From assembly GCF_009498035.1 (NCBI RefSeq), contig NZ_CP034550.1, positions 10,168,001 through 10,232,000 of the forward strand: a stretch of 64,000 nt of DNA. The letters run 5' to 3'. How positions within the stretch are numbered: the first letter of the stretch is position 1; every line of letters starts with the position of its first letter. This stretch comes from Saccharothrix syringae (GTDB lineage Bacteria > Actinomycetota > Actinomycetes > Mycobacteriales > Pseudonocardiaceae). This document shows, piece by piece, positions 25,182 through 38,800 of the stretch. The notes beneath the pieces were generated by a model. The model did not search any database. It was not told the DNA's origin and saw nothing but the letters and a program-made list of their open reading frames with translations. A program made the translations under genes and the position numbers.

Positions 25182-26834
25182 ATGCCTGAGACCCCGATCG
25201 ACGCACCCCCCGGCATCGAACTGACCGAGGAGAACAAGCTCAAGGGCACGCTGTTCATCTCGGCGTGGGACGAGATGATCTCCTCGATCGGCAAGGACGC
25301 CGAGACCGAGACCGAGAAGGCGCTCGACATCACCTTCGCCACGATCGGCGCCGTCTCCTCGACGGTCATGCTGGCGGTGGACCCGTTCGGCACGCTGCTC
25401 GGCGCGGGCATCGGCTGGCTGCTGGAGCACGTGTCGTTCCTGCGGGAACCGCTCGACCAGCTGATGGGCGACCCGGACGAGATCAACGCCAACGTCGAGG
25501 CCCACAAGAAGCAGGCCGCCGAGCTGCGCGTGCTCGCCGAGGACCACCGCAAGGGCCTGGTCGACTTCGACGGGTGGAGCGGCCAGTCCGCGGACGCCTT
25601 CAAGGCCAGCATGGAGGCCCTCGGCCAGGAGCTGGACACGCTGGCCAACGGGGTCGAGCAGAAGGCGAAGATCGTCGCGATCTGCGGCGTGCTGGTGCAG
25701 GTGCTGCGCGACATCGTCCGCGACATGATCGCCCAGTTCCTCGGTTCGCTGCTGGCGGCGGGCATCGCCGCGGCCGCCGCCGCGATCTTCACCTTCGGCG
25801 CCTCGATCGCCGCGTTCATCACCTACGCGGTCGCCAAGGGCACCGCGCTGGCCGTGAACATCGGCTCCCGCATCGCGCGCCTGCTCGGGTCGCTGGGCAG
25901 GCAGGCGGGCCGGATCAAGAACCTGGACGAGATCACCGAGAACCTGGGCAAGAACTGGAACCGGTTCGAGAACATCGCCGACGTCGCCGAGGTGACCTAC
26001 GAGTCCTGGAAGGCCGGCAAGGGCGTCGACCGCGAGATCGACAAGGCGCTGGGCGAGGACGCCAAGAACGACGCGGAGCGGGCGCGGGTCGAGAAGGAGT
26101 ACGAGAAGGTCGAGGAGGCCAACGAGAAGTACGAGGAGGCGAACGAGAAGTACGAGGCGGCCAAGGACAAGGAGACCAAGGAGTCCGAGGACGTCTCCAA
26201 GGCGTACGACCAGCTCAACACCGCCGCCGACAAGGTCGCCGCCGCCAACGGCCGGGCCAACGCCGCCGTCGAGGAGGCCAACGCCGCCGCCGCGCGCGGT
26301 GACCAGGCCGGCTACGACGCCGCCATGGCCAAGTACGACGCGGCCAAGGCCGAGGGCGAGTCGGCCCGCGCCGAGGCGGCCAAGGCCGCGGAGAACGCGG
26401 CCCGCGAGAGCCGCGAGCTCGCCGACGCGGCCAAGGAGAGCAAGGCCGCGCTGGACGCCACCAAGCCGCTCGACGACGCCGCGAGCGCCGCGTACGACGA
26501 GTTCAAGCGCAACAACCCCGGTGGCGAGGACGACCCGGCCCGCACCGCCGCCGAGAACGACCTCACCACCAAGGGCGACGCGGCCAAGGACGCGAACGCC
26601 CGCTACGAGCAGGCCAACCTCGACCTGGCCAACGCCAACGCGGCGGCGGCCGAGGCCAACGCCAAGGCGTTCGCCTCCGGCAGCGAGGCCGACTCGAAGG
26701 CCGCCGAGGAGGCCCAGCGCCGGGCGCAGGAGGCCACCCTCAAGGCCCAGCAGGCGGCGGCCGAGGCGAAGTCGGCGGGCGAGGCCGCCAAGTCGAGCTA
26801 CGACTCGTACCAGTCGCAGTACGCGCAGCAGTAG
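25182..26834 (+). CDS. WXG-motif protein with long coiled-coil tail
   Basis: 550 residues. Residues 1-140 are helical and include VDFDGWSGQSADAFKASMEAL, which carries the W-S-G turn of WXG100-type ESX proteins. Residues 165-215 contain two hydrophobic stretches (FLGSLLAAGIAAAAAAIFTFGASIAAFI, given here in part as LLAAGIAAAAAAIFTFG) that could span or insert in a membrane. From about 280 to the end the chain is Ala/Glu/Lys-rich coiled coil, including KVEEANEKYEEANEKYEAAK. No signal peptide. Located 60 bp before the giant gene, it is likely co-exported with it or serves as its carrier or pore; that is inference. Confidence 0.75.
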   Translation: MPETPIDAPPGIELTEENKLKGTLFISAWDEMISSIGKDAETETEKALDITFATIGAVSSTVMLAVDPFGTLLGAGIGWLLEHVSFLREPLDQLMGDPDEINANVEAHKKQAAELRVLAEDHRKGLVDFDGWSGQSADAFKASMEALGQELDTLANGVEQKAKIVAICGVLVQVLRDIVRDMIAQFLGSLLAAGIAAAAAAIFTFGASIAAFITYAVAKGTALAVNIGSRIARLLGSLGRQAGRIKNLDEITENLGKNWNRFENIADVAEVTYESWKAGKGVDREIDKALGEDAKNDAERARVEKEYEKVEEANEKYEEANEKYEAAKDKETKESEDVSKAYDQLNTAADKVAAANGRANAAVEEANAAAARGDQAGYDAAMAKYDAAKAEGESARAEAAKAAENAARESRELADAAKESKAALDATKPLDDAASAAYDEFKRNNPGGEDDPARTAAENDLTTKGDAAKDANARYEQANLDLANANAAAAEANAKAFASGSEADSKAAEEAQRRAQEATLKAQQAAAEAKSAGEAAKSSYDSYQSQYAQQ

Positions 26835-26894
26835 CAGTTCGCGCCAGACCCGCCCGGCCCCGGGTCGGGCGGAGCACACCCCGGAGAGGCAGCC

Positions 26895-29800
26895 ATGGCA
26901 CGCGGCGGAAGCTCGAACCCCACGAGTGACCCTTCGAGCACTTCGTCGGTCAACCCGCCGCCGCCACCGCCCCCCGGCGGCACCAACACGCCGGGGGGCA
27001 GCTCCGGGATCGGCCAGAGCGCCGACCGGATGCAGTACATGCAGAAGTACGCGGCCGACCTCCAGTCGCGGCTCACCACCATCTCCGGTGGCCTCCAGGG
27101 GCTGAAGCTGGCCCCGAACGCGCTCGGCCCGATCGGCCTGGCCACCATCCCGTCGCTCAACAGCTCCAACGACGCGACGGTCCAGCAGACGAACAACGCG
27201 TCGAGCACCTTCGGCAAGGTCAGCGAGGGCATCAAGGCCACCGCGGAGACCATGAAGGGCACCGACAAGTTCAGCGGGGACCAGATCAAGAAGATCGACC
27301 CCAACTGGAACGTCAAGAACCTGCCCGGGGCCACCGGCCCGACGCCCGCCCCGATCGGCAACAACAACGGGCCGAAGGTGGCGCCGGTCACCAACGTGCC
27401 CGGTGCTTCGGGGCCGACCGGCGGACCGGTCGGGAACAACGGCGGGCCCAAGGTGTCGCAGGTCACCAACGTGCCCGGCGCTTCCGGGCCGGGTGCCACC
27501 GGCGGCAAGAACACCGGCGGGCCCAACGTCGGGCCGATCAAGAACGTGCCCGGTGCGGGTGGGGTGAACGTGCCCGGCGGTGGCAAGACGCCCGGTGGGC
27601 CGAACGTCGGGCCGATCAAGGACGTCCCCGGTGCCACCGGGCCGGGTGGTACCGGCGGGTCGAAGACGTCCGGCGGGCCGAACGTGGGACCGATCAGGAA
27701 CGTGCCCGGCGCCGGTGGCGTCAACGTGCCCGGTGCCAAGGGGGTCACCGGCGGGCCGTCGGTCGGCCCCATCACCAACGTGCCCGGGGCGACCGGGGCG
27801 GGTGGCACCGGCGGGGGCAGGACCTCCGGCGGGCCGAACGTCGGGCCGATCACCAACGTGCCCGGGGCGACCGGAGCGGGTGGCACCGGCGGCGGCAAGA
27901 ACTCCGGCGGGCCGAACGTGGGGCCGATCAAGAACGTGCCCGGCGCCGGTGGCGTCAACGCGCCCGGCGCCAAGGGGGCCACCGGCGGACCGTCGGTCAG
28001 CCCCGTCACCAACGTGCCGGGGGCCAGTGGCGCGAACCCGCCCGGTGGCGGGTCCAAGGGGACGGGTGTGCCCTCCGCCGGGCCGATCACCAGCCCTCCC
28101 GGCGCGACCACCGGCGGTCCGTCGTCGACCAGGGGCGGGCTCACGCCGGGCGCGTCCACCGGGGTGACCACGCCGCCGCCGGGTGCGAACCAGACGACGG
28201 CGCCGCGCACGTCCGGCGCGCCCACCGGGGTGCCCGGCGCGACCCCACCGCCCGTGGCCGGTGCCCCCGGTGCCGCTCCCGGCGCCGCGGGGGCCGCGGA
28301 GCGGTCGAGCAGGTTCACCGGCGGGCCGGGCAAGGGCGTGTTCGACGCGCCGAAGTCCCCGACCGCGGACGGCACCATCACCAAGGCCCCGCCGACGATG
28401 TCGTCCACCCCGCCGCCGGCCCCGAAGCCGACCATCGGCGGGCCGACCCCGAGCCCGAGCGTGCCCAGCCCGGGCACGCCGAACACCCCGAGCACGTCGG
28501 GCCCGATCGCACCGCCGACCGGCACGCCCACGACCGCCACCCCGCCGACCGGCACGCCTTCGACCGGCAACCCGGCGGTCAACACCCCGTCGGCGACGCC
28601 CAAGCCCGGCGTCACCCCACCGGTCGGCACCCCGACCACCGGTACGCCGCAGGCCGGCGCACCCCCGGTCGCCCCGCCGCCCACGGCGGGCACCCCCGGT
28701 GCCACCGGTCCCGCGGACCGTTCGAGCAGGTTCACCGCCGGCCCGGACAAGGGCGTGTTCGACGCGCCCAAGCCGCCCACCGCGGACGGCACCATCACCA
28801 AGGCCCCGCCGACGACGTCCTCCACCCCGCCGCCGGCCCCGAAGCCCACCCCCATCACGCCGACGGCCACCCCGGACACCAGCACGGCCCCGCCGCAGAC
28901 CTCCCCGCGGCCGAACACGCCCCAGGTGTCCACGCCACCGGTGTCCACCCCGCCCGCGAACCAGAACACCAACACGCCCGCGCCGACCTCAACGCCGACG
29001 CCGACGCCGCAGGTGAAGACCCCGCAGACCGCGACTCCCCCAACGGCGCCCCCACCCGCAGGGACGACGCCCACCAGCCCACGCCCCAGCACCCCTCCGA
29101 CCAACACGCCCCCAGTCAGCACCCCACCGACCAACACGCCCCCAGTCAGCACCCCACCGACCAACACGCCCCCGACCAACACCCCTTCCCCCGGCACTCC
29201 CCCGAAGGGGAGCACCCAAGGCACCGGGTCCTCGTCCACCAGCACGCCGTCCACCGACGCCCCGTCGACCACCGCACCCGAGGTCGTGGGTGTGGTCCCG
29301 ATCGTCACCCCGCCCCCCACGCCCCCCACCACCCCCAAGGGGCCCAAGCGGACCGAGGGCGAACGCGTCCTGGCCGACGAGGGCTGGCGGCACAGCGACA
29401 AGGGCCACGACCACCCCGACGCGTCGTGGACCAAGCACCCGAACCCGGTGGGCACGGACCGGATCGACGCCGTCCGCGACCAGGTGCCGCCGACCCGGCA
29501 CGTCAGCGAGTCCGGCGGCCTGACCAACGACAGCAGGATCACCGTCGGCCCCGACGGGCGGCCGCGGTTCGACCTGGTCACCTGGGGTGGTGACATCGGG
29601 TTCGACGTCCGGCGCATCGTGTTCCCCGGCACGGACGGCAAGCCCGACACGATCGTCCAGGACCGCACCTTCAAGCTCTACATCGACAACGCGGCCGACT
29701 TCACGCCCGACCAGATCGCCGAGTTCCAGAACAACGCCAAGACCGGCATGGACCAGATCTGGAACAAGGGCTACCAACTGCCGCGCGGTGACCAGCTCAA

Positions 29801-32800
29801 CCAGCACGTCGAGTTCACCAACGACCCCGCCCAGGCCACCGGGCACATCACCATCACGCCCGCCGGCAGCAGGCCCGACCTGACCCACCTGCCCATCGAC
29901 GCCAAGCCCGAGCACTTCGCGCACGAGATCGGCGGGCACGCCAGCGGCCTGGACGACGGCTACCGCGAGACGCCCGGCGAGGGCCCGCGCATCTTCCAGC
30001 ACTCCGACGGCAAGGTGGTCACCCACCTCGACGGCACCACGGAGGTCGTCGGCACCGGCCGCGTGACCAACGACAGCGGCATCATGGGGCCCAACGCGGG
30101 CCGGTCGGACGCCCAGGTCATGCCGCGCGACCTGTGGACGCTCGACAAGCGGGGCCCCAACCCCGACTTCATCACGCCGACGCCGGCACCGACCACCCCG
30201 TCGGTCACCACCCCGCCCACCAGCACCCCGCCGGTCGGCACGCCACCCACCGACACCCGGTCCACCGACGCGCCGCCGGTCACCACCCCGCCGGTCACCA
30301 CCCCGCCGACCAGCGCACCCCCGGCCGGCACCAAGCCCACCAACACCCCGACCCCCGAGCGCAGGGCACCGGGGTTCCCCACGCCGCCGTCCAACCCGCA
30401 GGCGAGCACGTCCACCGCACCGCCCCCCGGCGGCCCGGTGACCCTCGACGACATCTACGACACCTACTTCGACAGCGACTTCGACAACGACGCCGACAGC
30501 GTCACCACCATCGACAGCACCCCGCAGAGCGAGATCGACGCGGACGTCGACACCAACGCCGATCACGTCATCACCTTCAACCCCGAAACGGGCTTCGCGG
30601 AGGTCGCCAACCCCGGCACCACCAACCCCGGCACCACCGACCTCGGGACCACCGACGTCGAAGCGGCCCCCGCGCCCGTCATCGACCCCGCGCCGAACCC
30701 GCTGTCACCGGACAACGCCCCGATCGTGACCAGGAACTACACGATCGTGTCCGACGGCTCGGTGCCCCCGTTCACGTTGCAGAGCACGAGGGCCACGCTC
30801 CAGCCGACGGGTGGCTTCCCCGCCGTGCTGCCGGTGGTCCAGCAGACCCCGGTCGGCAAGCCGTACATGTCGTTCTCCGCCGACGGCACGATCGCCGTGC
30901 CCGTGGGCGGGAAGGGCAACTTCAAGGAGTTCTACGCCACGCCCCAGGCGGTCGTCGAGGCGAACTCGCGGCTCCGCGAGGTCGGCAGCAAGGTCACCCT
31001 GGAGATGGTGCCGGGCAACAAGGTGCGCCACGGCAACAGCGGCGCGGAGGTCGAGCTGGTCCAGGTCCGGCCGACGTTCAAGTCGACGCCGCCGGGCGTG
31101 TGCAGCGAGTTCTCCATGGGCATCATCGGCGGCACGCACAGCCAGGCCGTGTTCCGCCCCACCGACCCGGACGCCCTGCCGACCCTGGGCAAGATCGCCA
31201 ACGGCGGCCCGCTCCAGTTCCAGGGCACGCACGAGCTGGCCGACGCGCTGGCCTCGGCGGCGCACGACCCGAACGCCTCGATCGACCCGGACGCGGTCGT
31301 CAACTCCATGTCCGCGTCCTCGGTGAACAACAACCCGATGCCGGGCAAGGCTTACGGTTCGGCGCTGCGCCCCGGCACCGACGCCCGCGCCCGCCTGGAC
31401 GAGGCCGCCAAGAAGCTGGGCGTGAACCAGTTCGCCTGGGCCCGCCCGGGTGAGGCGTACGTCGCCCAGTCCGTCGCCGCGCCCGCGATCGGCCCGGACG
31501 GCCGGCCCGAGCCCAACTACGGCCTGAACTACGCCCGCGGCGACGCCGAGGCCGGCGCGCAGCTGCCGCAGGTGTGGGGCTACCACTTCGGTTCGGTGGT
31601 GATCGACAGCGCCGACAGCCAGAGCCAGATCACCGTGGAGACCGTCCGCCAGGGCGGCCTGCGCAAGTGGGAGCTGGACCAGGCGATCAACCAGAACCTG
31701 AACGCGCACCAGCACGACCTGGAGGCCATCCGCACCCAGCTCCAGAACGACCCCGCGGCGACCGACGCGCAGAAGAGGCTGGTCGACCAGCTGATCACCA
31801 TCCGGGACACCCGCGCCACGCTCGCCGACCCGTCCGTGACCGGCGGCGACCGGCAGATGGCCGAGGTCGAGCTGCAGAACGCCGAGCTGGGCGCCCGCCA
31901 GTCGATCAACAGCCTGTCCGGCAAGGACAACCTGCCCCAGCCGGGCCAGCTGTGGTTCATCAACCAGTACAGCCGGGCCGAGGGCGAGACGTTCTTCGAC
32001 AAGTGGGGTCACGTCGACACCCCGGACGTCCAGATGCAGCTGGCCAACCCGCTGGTCGCGGTGACGGTGGCCAACAGCGGCCGGGCGGACGTCTCGATCC
32101 CGCTGCCGGACGCCCGCGACCTCGACGTGGACGCGGTCGCGCGCGGCGAGGTGGACCCGCCCGGCGCGGGCATGCTCACCGGCCTGGCCCGCACCGCGGT
32201 GGAGGCCGCCCTGTGGCGGCAGCGCAACGGCCTGCCGCTGCCGGAGATCCACCTGGAGGGCTACAGCAACTCGCGGTTCCGGCCCGACCAGAACAGCCGG
32301 CACCGGGCCGACGTGGCCGCGGCGTTCACCAGGCGCGAGGTGATCCGGCTGCTCGGCGAGCTCCAGCAGGGCCTGCCGCCCAACGAGCCCCGGCTGACCA
32401 GCCACCAGATCCCGATCGTGGTCGACCCGCGCGGCCGGGACGTCCCGCCCGGCACGACGCCCGACCAGAGCCGCCGGGTGCACGGCGAGGTGGTCATGCC
32501 GCCGACCCCGAGCACCACCGCGCCCCCCGCCCCGGTCTCCTCCCGCCCGGCACCCCCGACGTCGACCGCACCGCCCACCGGCACGCGGTCGATGACCCCG
32601 CCCCAGCCCGGCACCCCGCCGACCAACGCACCCAGCACCAACACGCCCAACACCAACGCACCCAGCACCAACGCACCCAACACCGACACGCCCAGCACCA
32701 ACGCGCCCACCACCGACGCACCGGTCACCCCGCGCAGCAAGGACGTCATCTCCGACGAGTCCTGGCGCCACTCCCGCGAGCGCACCGCCGACTGGTTCGC

Positions 32801-35800
32801 CCCCGAGGGCCGCGCCGAGCCCTCCTCCTGGCAGGGCCGCCGGGAGGGCGCGCACGTCCGCACCGTCGACACCGAGGTCGCCGACGTCCGCACCGACAGC
32901 ACCGTCACCGACCTCAAGTCCTACCTCGGCATCATCAAGTACGACCTGCGCCGCATCGAGACCGACCACGGCGGGTGGGTCAAGGACTTCACGGTCAAGG
33001 TGCACCTCAAGCCCGGCGACGGCATCGACGCCGCCACGATCGCCCAGGTCCGGGAGAACGCCGCCAAGGGCGTGGACCGGCTGCTCAACCAGGGCAACCG
33101 CCTGCCCAGCGGCGACCAGTTCCACGTCACCCTGGAGTTCACCGACAACCCGGCCGACGCCCACACCACCATCGAGGTGGGCAACACCGACACCGACCAG
33201 CTGCACTGGAACCCCAAGGCGAGCCCCGAGGTCCTGGCCCACGAGACGCTGCACTACCTCGGCGTGCCCGACGAGTACCAGGACTCCTCGCGGATCTTCC
33301 TGAACCGGGCGGACGACGGCTCGCAGCACTCGGCGGTCGTCACCGGCGACGGCGGCATGATGGGCGCGGACGTCCACGGCACCGACCCGGGCCTGCGCCC
33401 CCGCCACCTGTGGCTGGTCGAGCGCGCGGCGAACAGCCAGGTCATGGTGCCCGACACCCGTGTCAACGACACCGGCCCCACGATCCCGCCCACCACACCG
33501 CCCACCTCGAACGCACCGACCACGAACCCGCCCACCTCGACCGCACCGACCACGAACCCGCCCACCTCGAACGCACCGACCACGAACCCGCCCACCTCGA
33601 ACGCACCGACCACGAACCCGCCCACCTCGAACGCACCGACCACGAACCCGCCCACCTCGAACGCACCGACCACGAACCCGCCGAGCACCGACACCCGCCA
33701 GGCACCCACCTCCGGCAAGCGCAGGCGCGACGACTCACCCCCCGCCGCAGGCCCCACCGCGGACCCCACCGCGGCCGCTCCGGCCGTGCCCAAGCGCTCC
33801 CGCGGCAACGACCTGCCCGGCTTCACCGAGCCGGGCCCCTCGACCGCAGGCCCGTCCACCAACGCCCCCACCACAGACATGGAGCTGGACCAGGACCCGG
33901 TGGCGAACGTCACCTGGGACGACGACGTCAACTCCATGCCCGCCGAGGGCGACGTCACCATGGCCGAGCCGGACACCCAGGCCGAGGCGAACGCCCTGGC
34001 CGACGGCATGGCCGGCCTGTCCCTGGGCAACAACACCAAGTACAACGGCGCGTTCGCCGGCCTCGCGAACGGCAAGGACGTGTCCCTACCGACCAAGCAG
34101 ACCTACCTGGCCGACCTGAGCAGCAGCGTCAACGGCCACAAGCCGGTCGCGTTCGTGGTCAACGCGATCGTCGGCATCGACCAGGTCGACGCCCTGCCTG
34201 ACGTGGTCGCGAGCATCATGGCCAACGCCCGGGGCCTGGACAACCGGGTCGCGTTCGTCATCGGCGTCAACGCCCGGGCGGACCAGCAGGCGGAGCTGAA
34301 CGCCAAGCTCGCCGAGCTGGACGGCGTGATCCAGGACATGGACCAGCCCATCGCGCTGACCGGGATCACCTTCAACCCGGACGACAAGGGCAACTTCCCG
34401 TACGGCACGGTCCGCAACGAGACCATGGCCAGCGAGGCCAACAGGTTCGCCGTCGGCGCCCTGGCCGCCAACGGCAACCACCCGTACCTCGCGGTGCAGG
34501 ACTTCGACACGGGCTCCCGCGACGTGCCGTCGGGCAAGCACATCTTCAACCACGTCGCCGACAGCATGAGCATCGGCTCGAAGTTCGAGGGCGACGCCAC
34601 GACCCGCCCGCTGATGGTCAGCGGCGGCTACCGGGTGGGCGACCAGGCCGCGCTGCTCGCCGAGACCAAGGCGCGCCTGGAGCGCGAGCTGGTGAAGCTC
34701 AACGCGCAGAAGGACGCGGCGGGCGCCGACGTCGACCCCAAGGTCCAGCAGAGGATCGACAACCTGGTCAAGGCGCGGCCGAAGCTCACCGAGGACTTCA
34801 TCGCCGACTTCGCCCGCCAGGTCGAGCACGACATGGCCGCGCGCGCCGAGCAGTCGAAGACCAGCCCGATGCTGCCGTACACGCCCGAGCCGAACCTGTT
34901 CATCGACGCGATCCCGCCGATGGTCGACCCGGCCGTCCGGTTCGGCCCCGGCGGCACGGAGTTCTCCGAGCTCGGCCGGTCGCTGAACAAGTTCTACGGC
35001 GAGGAGCTCGGTACCGTCCACAACCACGAGATCACCCGGATCGGCCGCAGCGACGCCGACCTGAAGACGAAGGTGGACCGGTACGAGTCGCAGCTGTCCC
35101 AGCTGGAGGTCGACGCCAAGACCTACCGGCACCCGCTGCGCGGCACCGCGTTCACCTCGGACTTCGAGGGCGCCGCGGTCGAGACGGACCTGTCGCGGCT
35201 GGCCCTCGGCTACGCCACGAGCGGCCAGGTGCCGCAGACCCACGCCGCCCTGGCCAACGTCGCGAACCGCTACTTCGCCTCCCAGGGCGAGAAGAGCGGC
35301 ACGAGCCTGGCGGGCTTCCGCGACACCTTCGCCAAGATGGACCCGGCCAACCGCGAACCGCTGCGGGTGGAGTTCGCCACCGGCCCCGTGCCGGTGGGCA
35401 CGCCGTCGGCCGCCGCCGGGTGGCACCCGAACGACGCCGACGTGGCCGCCGCGGTCGACAAGGACCTGGGCGTCGGCCGGACCACCGAGACCAGCGGCAA
35501 GTCGGGCAAGACCCGCGAGGTCGACCACAAGCTCGACCGGGCCCTGCAGGCCGAGGTGCCCCAGCGGGACCTGGTCGTGGGCATCGACCAGAACAACCTC
35601 ACCGAGAAGCGGGTCACCGGCGTCAACGCCGCGATGTCCACGCCGGAGGGGCAGGTGCAGCGCCGGTTCGGCGCCATCGCCGACTTCCTGGACTCGCCGC
35701 GGGCGACGCCGCCCGCGGCCGACGGCCTGTTCCAGGCGGTGGCCGACGGCAAGCCCGGCACCGACCCCGGGACGCTCCGCGCGGAGGTGGTGCAGTCCCT

Positions 35801-38800
35801 CGTCGACCACGGCTCGTCGGTCGCCGAGAACAAGCGGGTGGCCAAGGCCGTCGCGGACTTCACCCTGGACAACCGGGCCCACCCCGGCGACGTGTGGGTG
35901 GCCTTCGTGCAGCCGGCGCCGCCCGCCGGGCCGGACACCTCCGGCATGGTGGAGATCCCCGGCGTCGACCTGTGGGTCAACGACAACCCCGACTCCGCGC
36001 CCAACGGCGGCCCCGAGGCGGACTTCGACGCGCGGACCCGGGCGGAGTTCGACGCCGAGGCGCGGGCCGAGGCCGAGGCGGACGCGCGGGCGCGCGCGGA
36101 GAGCGCCGCCAACGCCGACAAGCTCGCCGCCCTGGCGATCGCCACGAAGCTGAAGACGCCGATCACGGTGCACACGCCCGGCCAACCGGACGTCACGTAC
36201 CAGCCGCTGGGCAAGGCGCCGAAGAAGATGCCGGCGGCGATCCACGTCCAGGCGCACCCGAACCCGAACGGCCGGACGACCTACAGCCGCTACACCCCGC
36301 CGGCGCAGGCCGGGCCGTCCACCAGGCGCGCACCGGCACCCCCGGGCACCCCGAGCACCCGCCCGGCACCGCCGACGCCGAGCACCCGCCCGGCCCCGAG
36401 CGCACCGACCACGGACACCCGGAGCACGAACGCGCCCGGCACGGACGCACCGAGCACGCCGAACGCGGACGGCCAGACCACCCGCGACACCCGGACCACC
36501 CGGGGCACCCGGGGCACCCAGCCGTCCCCGGACGCGGACGTGCAGCTCCCGAACGCCCCGAGCCGCTCGAACCGCGCCACCCCCACCGCGCCGATCCCCC
36601 TGGCCACGCTCACCCCGTCCGCCCAAACCCCGGTGATCACCACCCGGAACCTGCCGGAGTTCTTCCAGACCAGCCAGGCCCTCGGCTCGGTCGCCGCGGT
36701 GGACGTCCAGGGCGCGGACCGGGTCACCGCCGCCATCGACGGCCTGTCCGACCCCGACGCGGCCCGCATCCGGCAGGCCGTCGAGGGCGAGTTCGAGTCG
36801 TTCCTGGGCCAGGGCCGCGACTTCCAGGTCAAGATCGGCAACCAGTGGTACGAGGCCAACGTGCGGGCCACCCTGCTCCCGCCCGCCGACCAGAACGCGG
36901 CCCTGACCACCCCGACCACGCCCACCAAGCTCGACCTGGCCGTGCAGAGCGGCACCAGCTCGTCCACCACGAACACCCTGGCCACCGCCAACGACGTCGG
37001 CCTGACCGCCACCGCGGGCACACCCATGGGCCCGTACGGCTCGCTGGGCGGCAAGGCCCAGCTCGCCACCCCGGCCACCGGCGTCACCAGCTCGACGGCG
37101 ACCACCGACCAGCGGACCATCCGCTCCGGCGAGGGCTCCACCCGGGCACAGGTGCCGGTCGCCTTCCAGGTCACGCTCACCGACGCGGCCGGGCGGGTGC
37201 GGCAGTCCACGCCGGTGTCCTCCGACGCCGCCGGCCCGGTGGGCGTCACCCTCCGGATCCCCGACGACCTGACCACCATCGTCGACTCCAACCCGACCCT
37301 GGAGCAGAACCCGGACCAGCCGCCCGCCGACTGGGGCGCGCGCGTCGAGCACCTGGTGCCCGAGGCGGTCACCGACCTCGACTCGCACGACCTGTTCAAC
37401 CAGGTGGCGGCCAAGCTGCACCCGTCGGTCACCAAGCTCGGCGCGCCGGGCCGCACCACCCTGCGGACGTTCCTGGGCGGCACCACCGTCCGCGACAACC
37501 TGGGCGCGATGCTCGGCGGCTGGGTCACCTCCCCCGACCTGGTCAGCCCGCACGCCGGCAAGGGCGCGGCCGTGCAGATGCGCGCCCACCTGCGCTCCGC
37601 CGAGCTGGTCGGCGTGCACGGCGACGCCCAGCTGCGGGTGCACGAGACCACCGCGTTCGGCACGGGCGTCACCGCGACGTCCAAGACCGGGTTCGACGCC
37701 ACCGGTGGGCTCGGCGCCAACCTCGGCCTGCCCACCGCGGTCAACGGCCAGGTCGGCGCCACGCTCGGCTACTCCGCCCGCACCGCCGACAGCTCCAACG
37801 CCGGCACCAGCACCAGCAACCGCACCGGCATGCAGCTCAAGGGCGGCACCGGCATGTACAAGGTGACCGTCGACCTGGAGGTGCGCACCCCCAGCGGCGA
37901 CAACGTCACCGTGCCGGTCACCACCTACGCGCGGCTGGGCCTGCCGGAGGCGGCGGCGCTGAACCTGCCCGTGCCCCAGGGCACCCGCAACACCATCGCC
38001 ACGCCCACCGCGCAACCGCGCTGGGCACCGCCCTACCTGGCCGGCGCGTTCGCCGCGGGCAACGCGCGGGTCGGCGAGTTCGAGCCGGCCAACCGGGTGC
38101 TGCCCCAGGTGGAGGGCGCGCTGCGCAACGCCAAGGGCCTGGAGGGGCTGCTGCCCACCTGGAACGACCGGACCGCCAACCCCCGCAGCGGCAAGGGCAA
38201 GGACTTCGCCGACGTGGGCGCGCAGCTGGCCAACCAGCGCAAGCTCAACCTGCTGACGCCCGCCGCCCTGCGGTCCAACATGGACAGCCTGCTCGGCCCC
38301 GGCGTGCAGGTCCAGCTCAAGCACCCCGGCACCACCACCAACACCTACGTCAACGTCACCGTCAAGGCGAAGCTGCGGAACACGACCCACTTGGGCCAGG
38401 CCGACGCGCGCAACGTGCGCGCCTCCTCCTCCAGCGGCCCGAGGCTGGACAGCGCCACCGCCACCACCAAGGGCTGGAGCGGCGGCGTCGAGGGCCGGGT
38501 GGCGGTCCCGCGGAAGACGCCGATCGCCGCGGTGACGCCCACCCCGCAGTTCGGCGTGAAGTACAACCACTCGTGGGGCACGAAGAACACCGGCGGCCCG
38601 GCGGTCAACAGCACCTCGTTGAACGCGGGCAGCCCGGACGCGCAGGTGTTCCAGGGCGACGTGGAGTTCGAGGTCGAGATCACCACGTTCACCCGGCCCC
38701 GCTCGTGGGTGCGCCGGGTGACGCCGTCGTTCGACTGGAAGCCCGCGGCGCCGACGCCGCGCGTGGTGGCCCGCACCGTCGGCGGCCCGGCGCTCGACCC

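Noticed and set aside
26798..29674. Minus-strand frame rich in GGV/PPG repeats (958 codons)
   Set aside because: Mirror image of the Pro/Thr and PGA repeat coding sequence of the giant gene; repeats create an open complement by chance.
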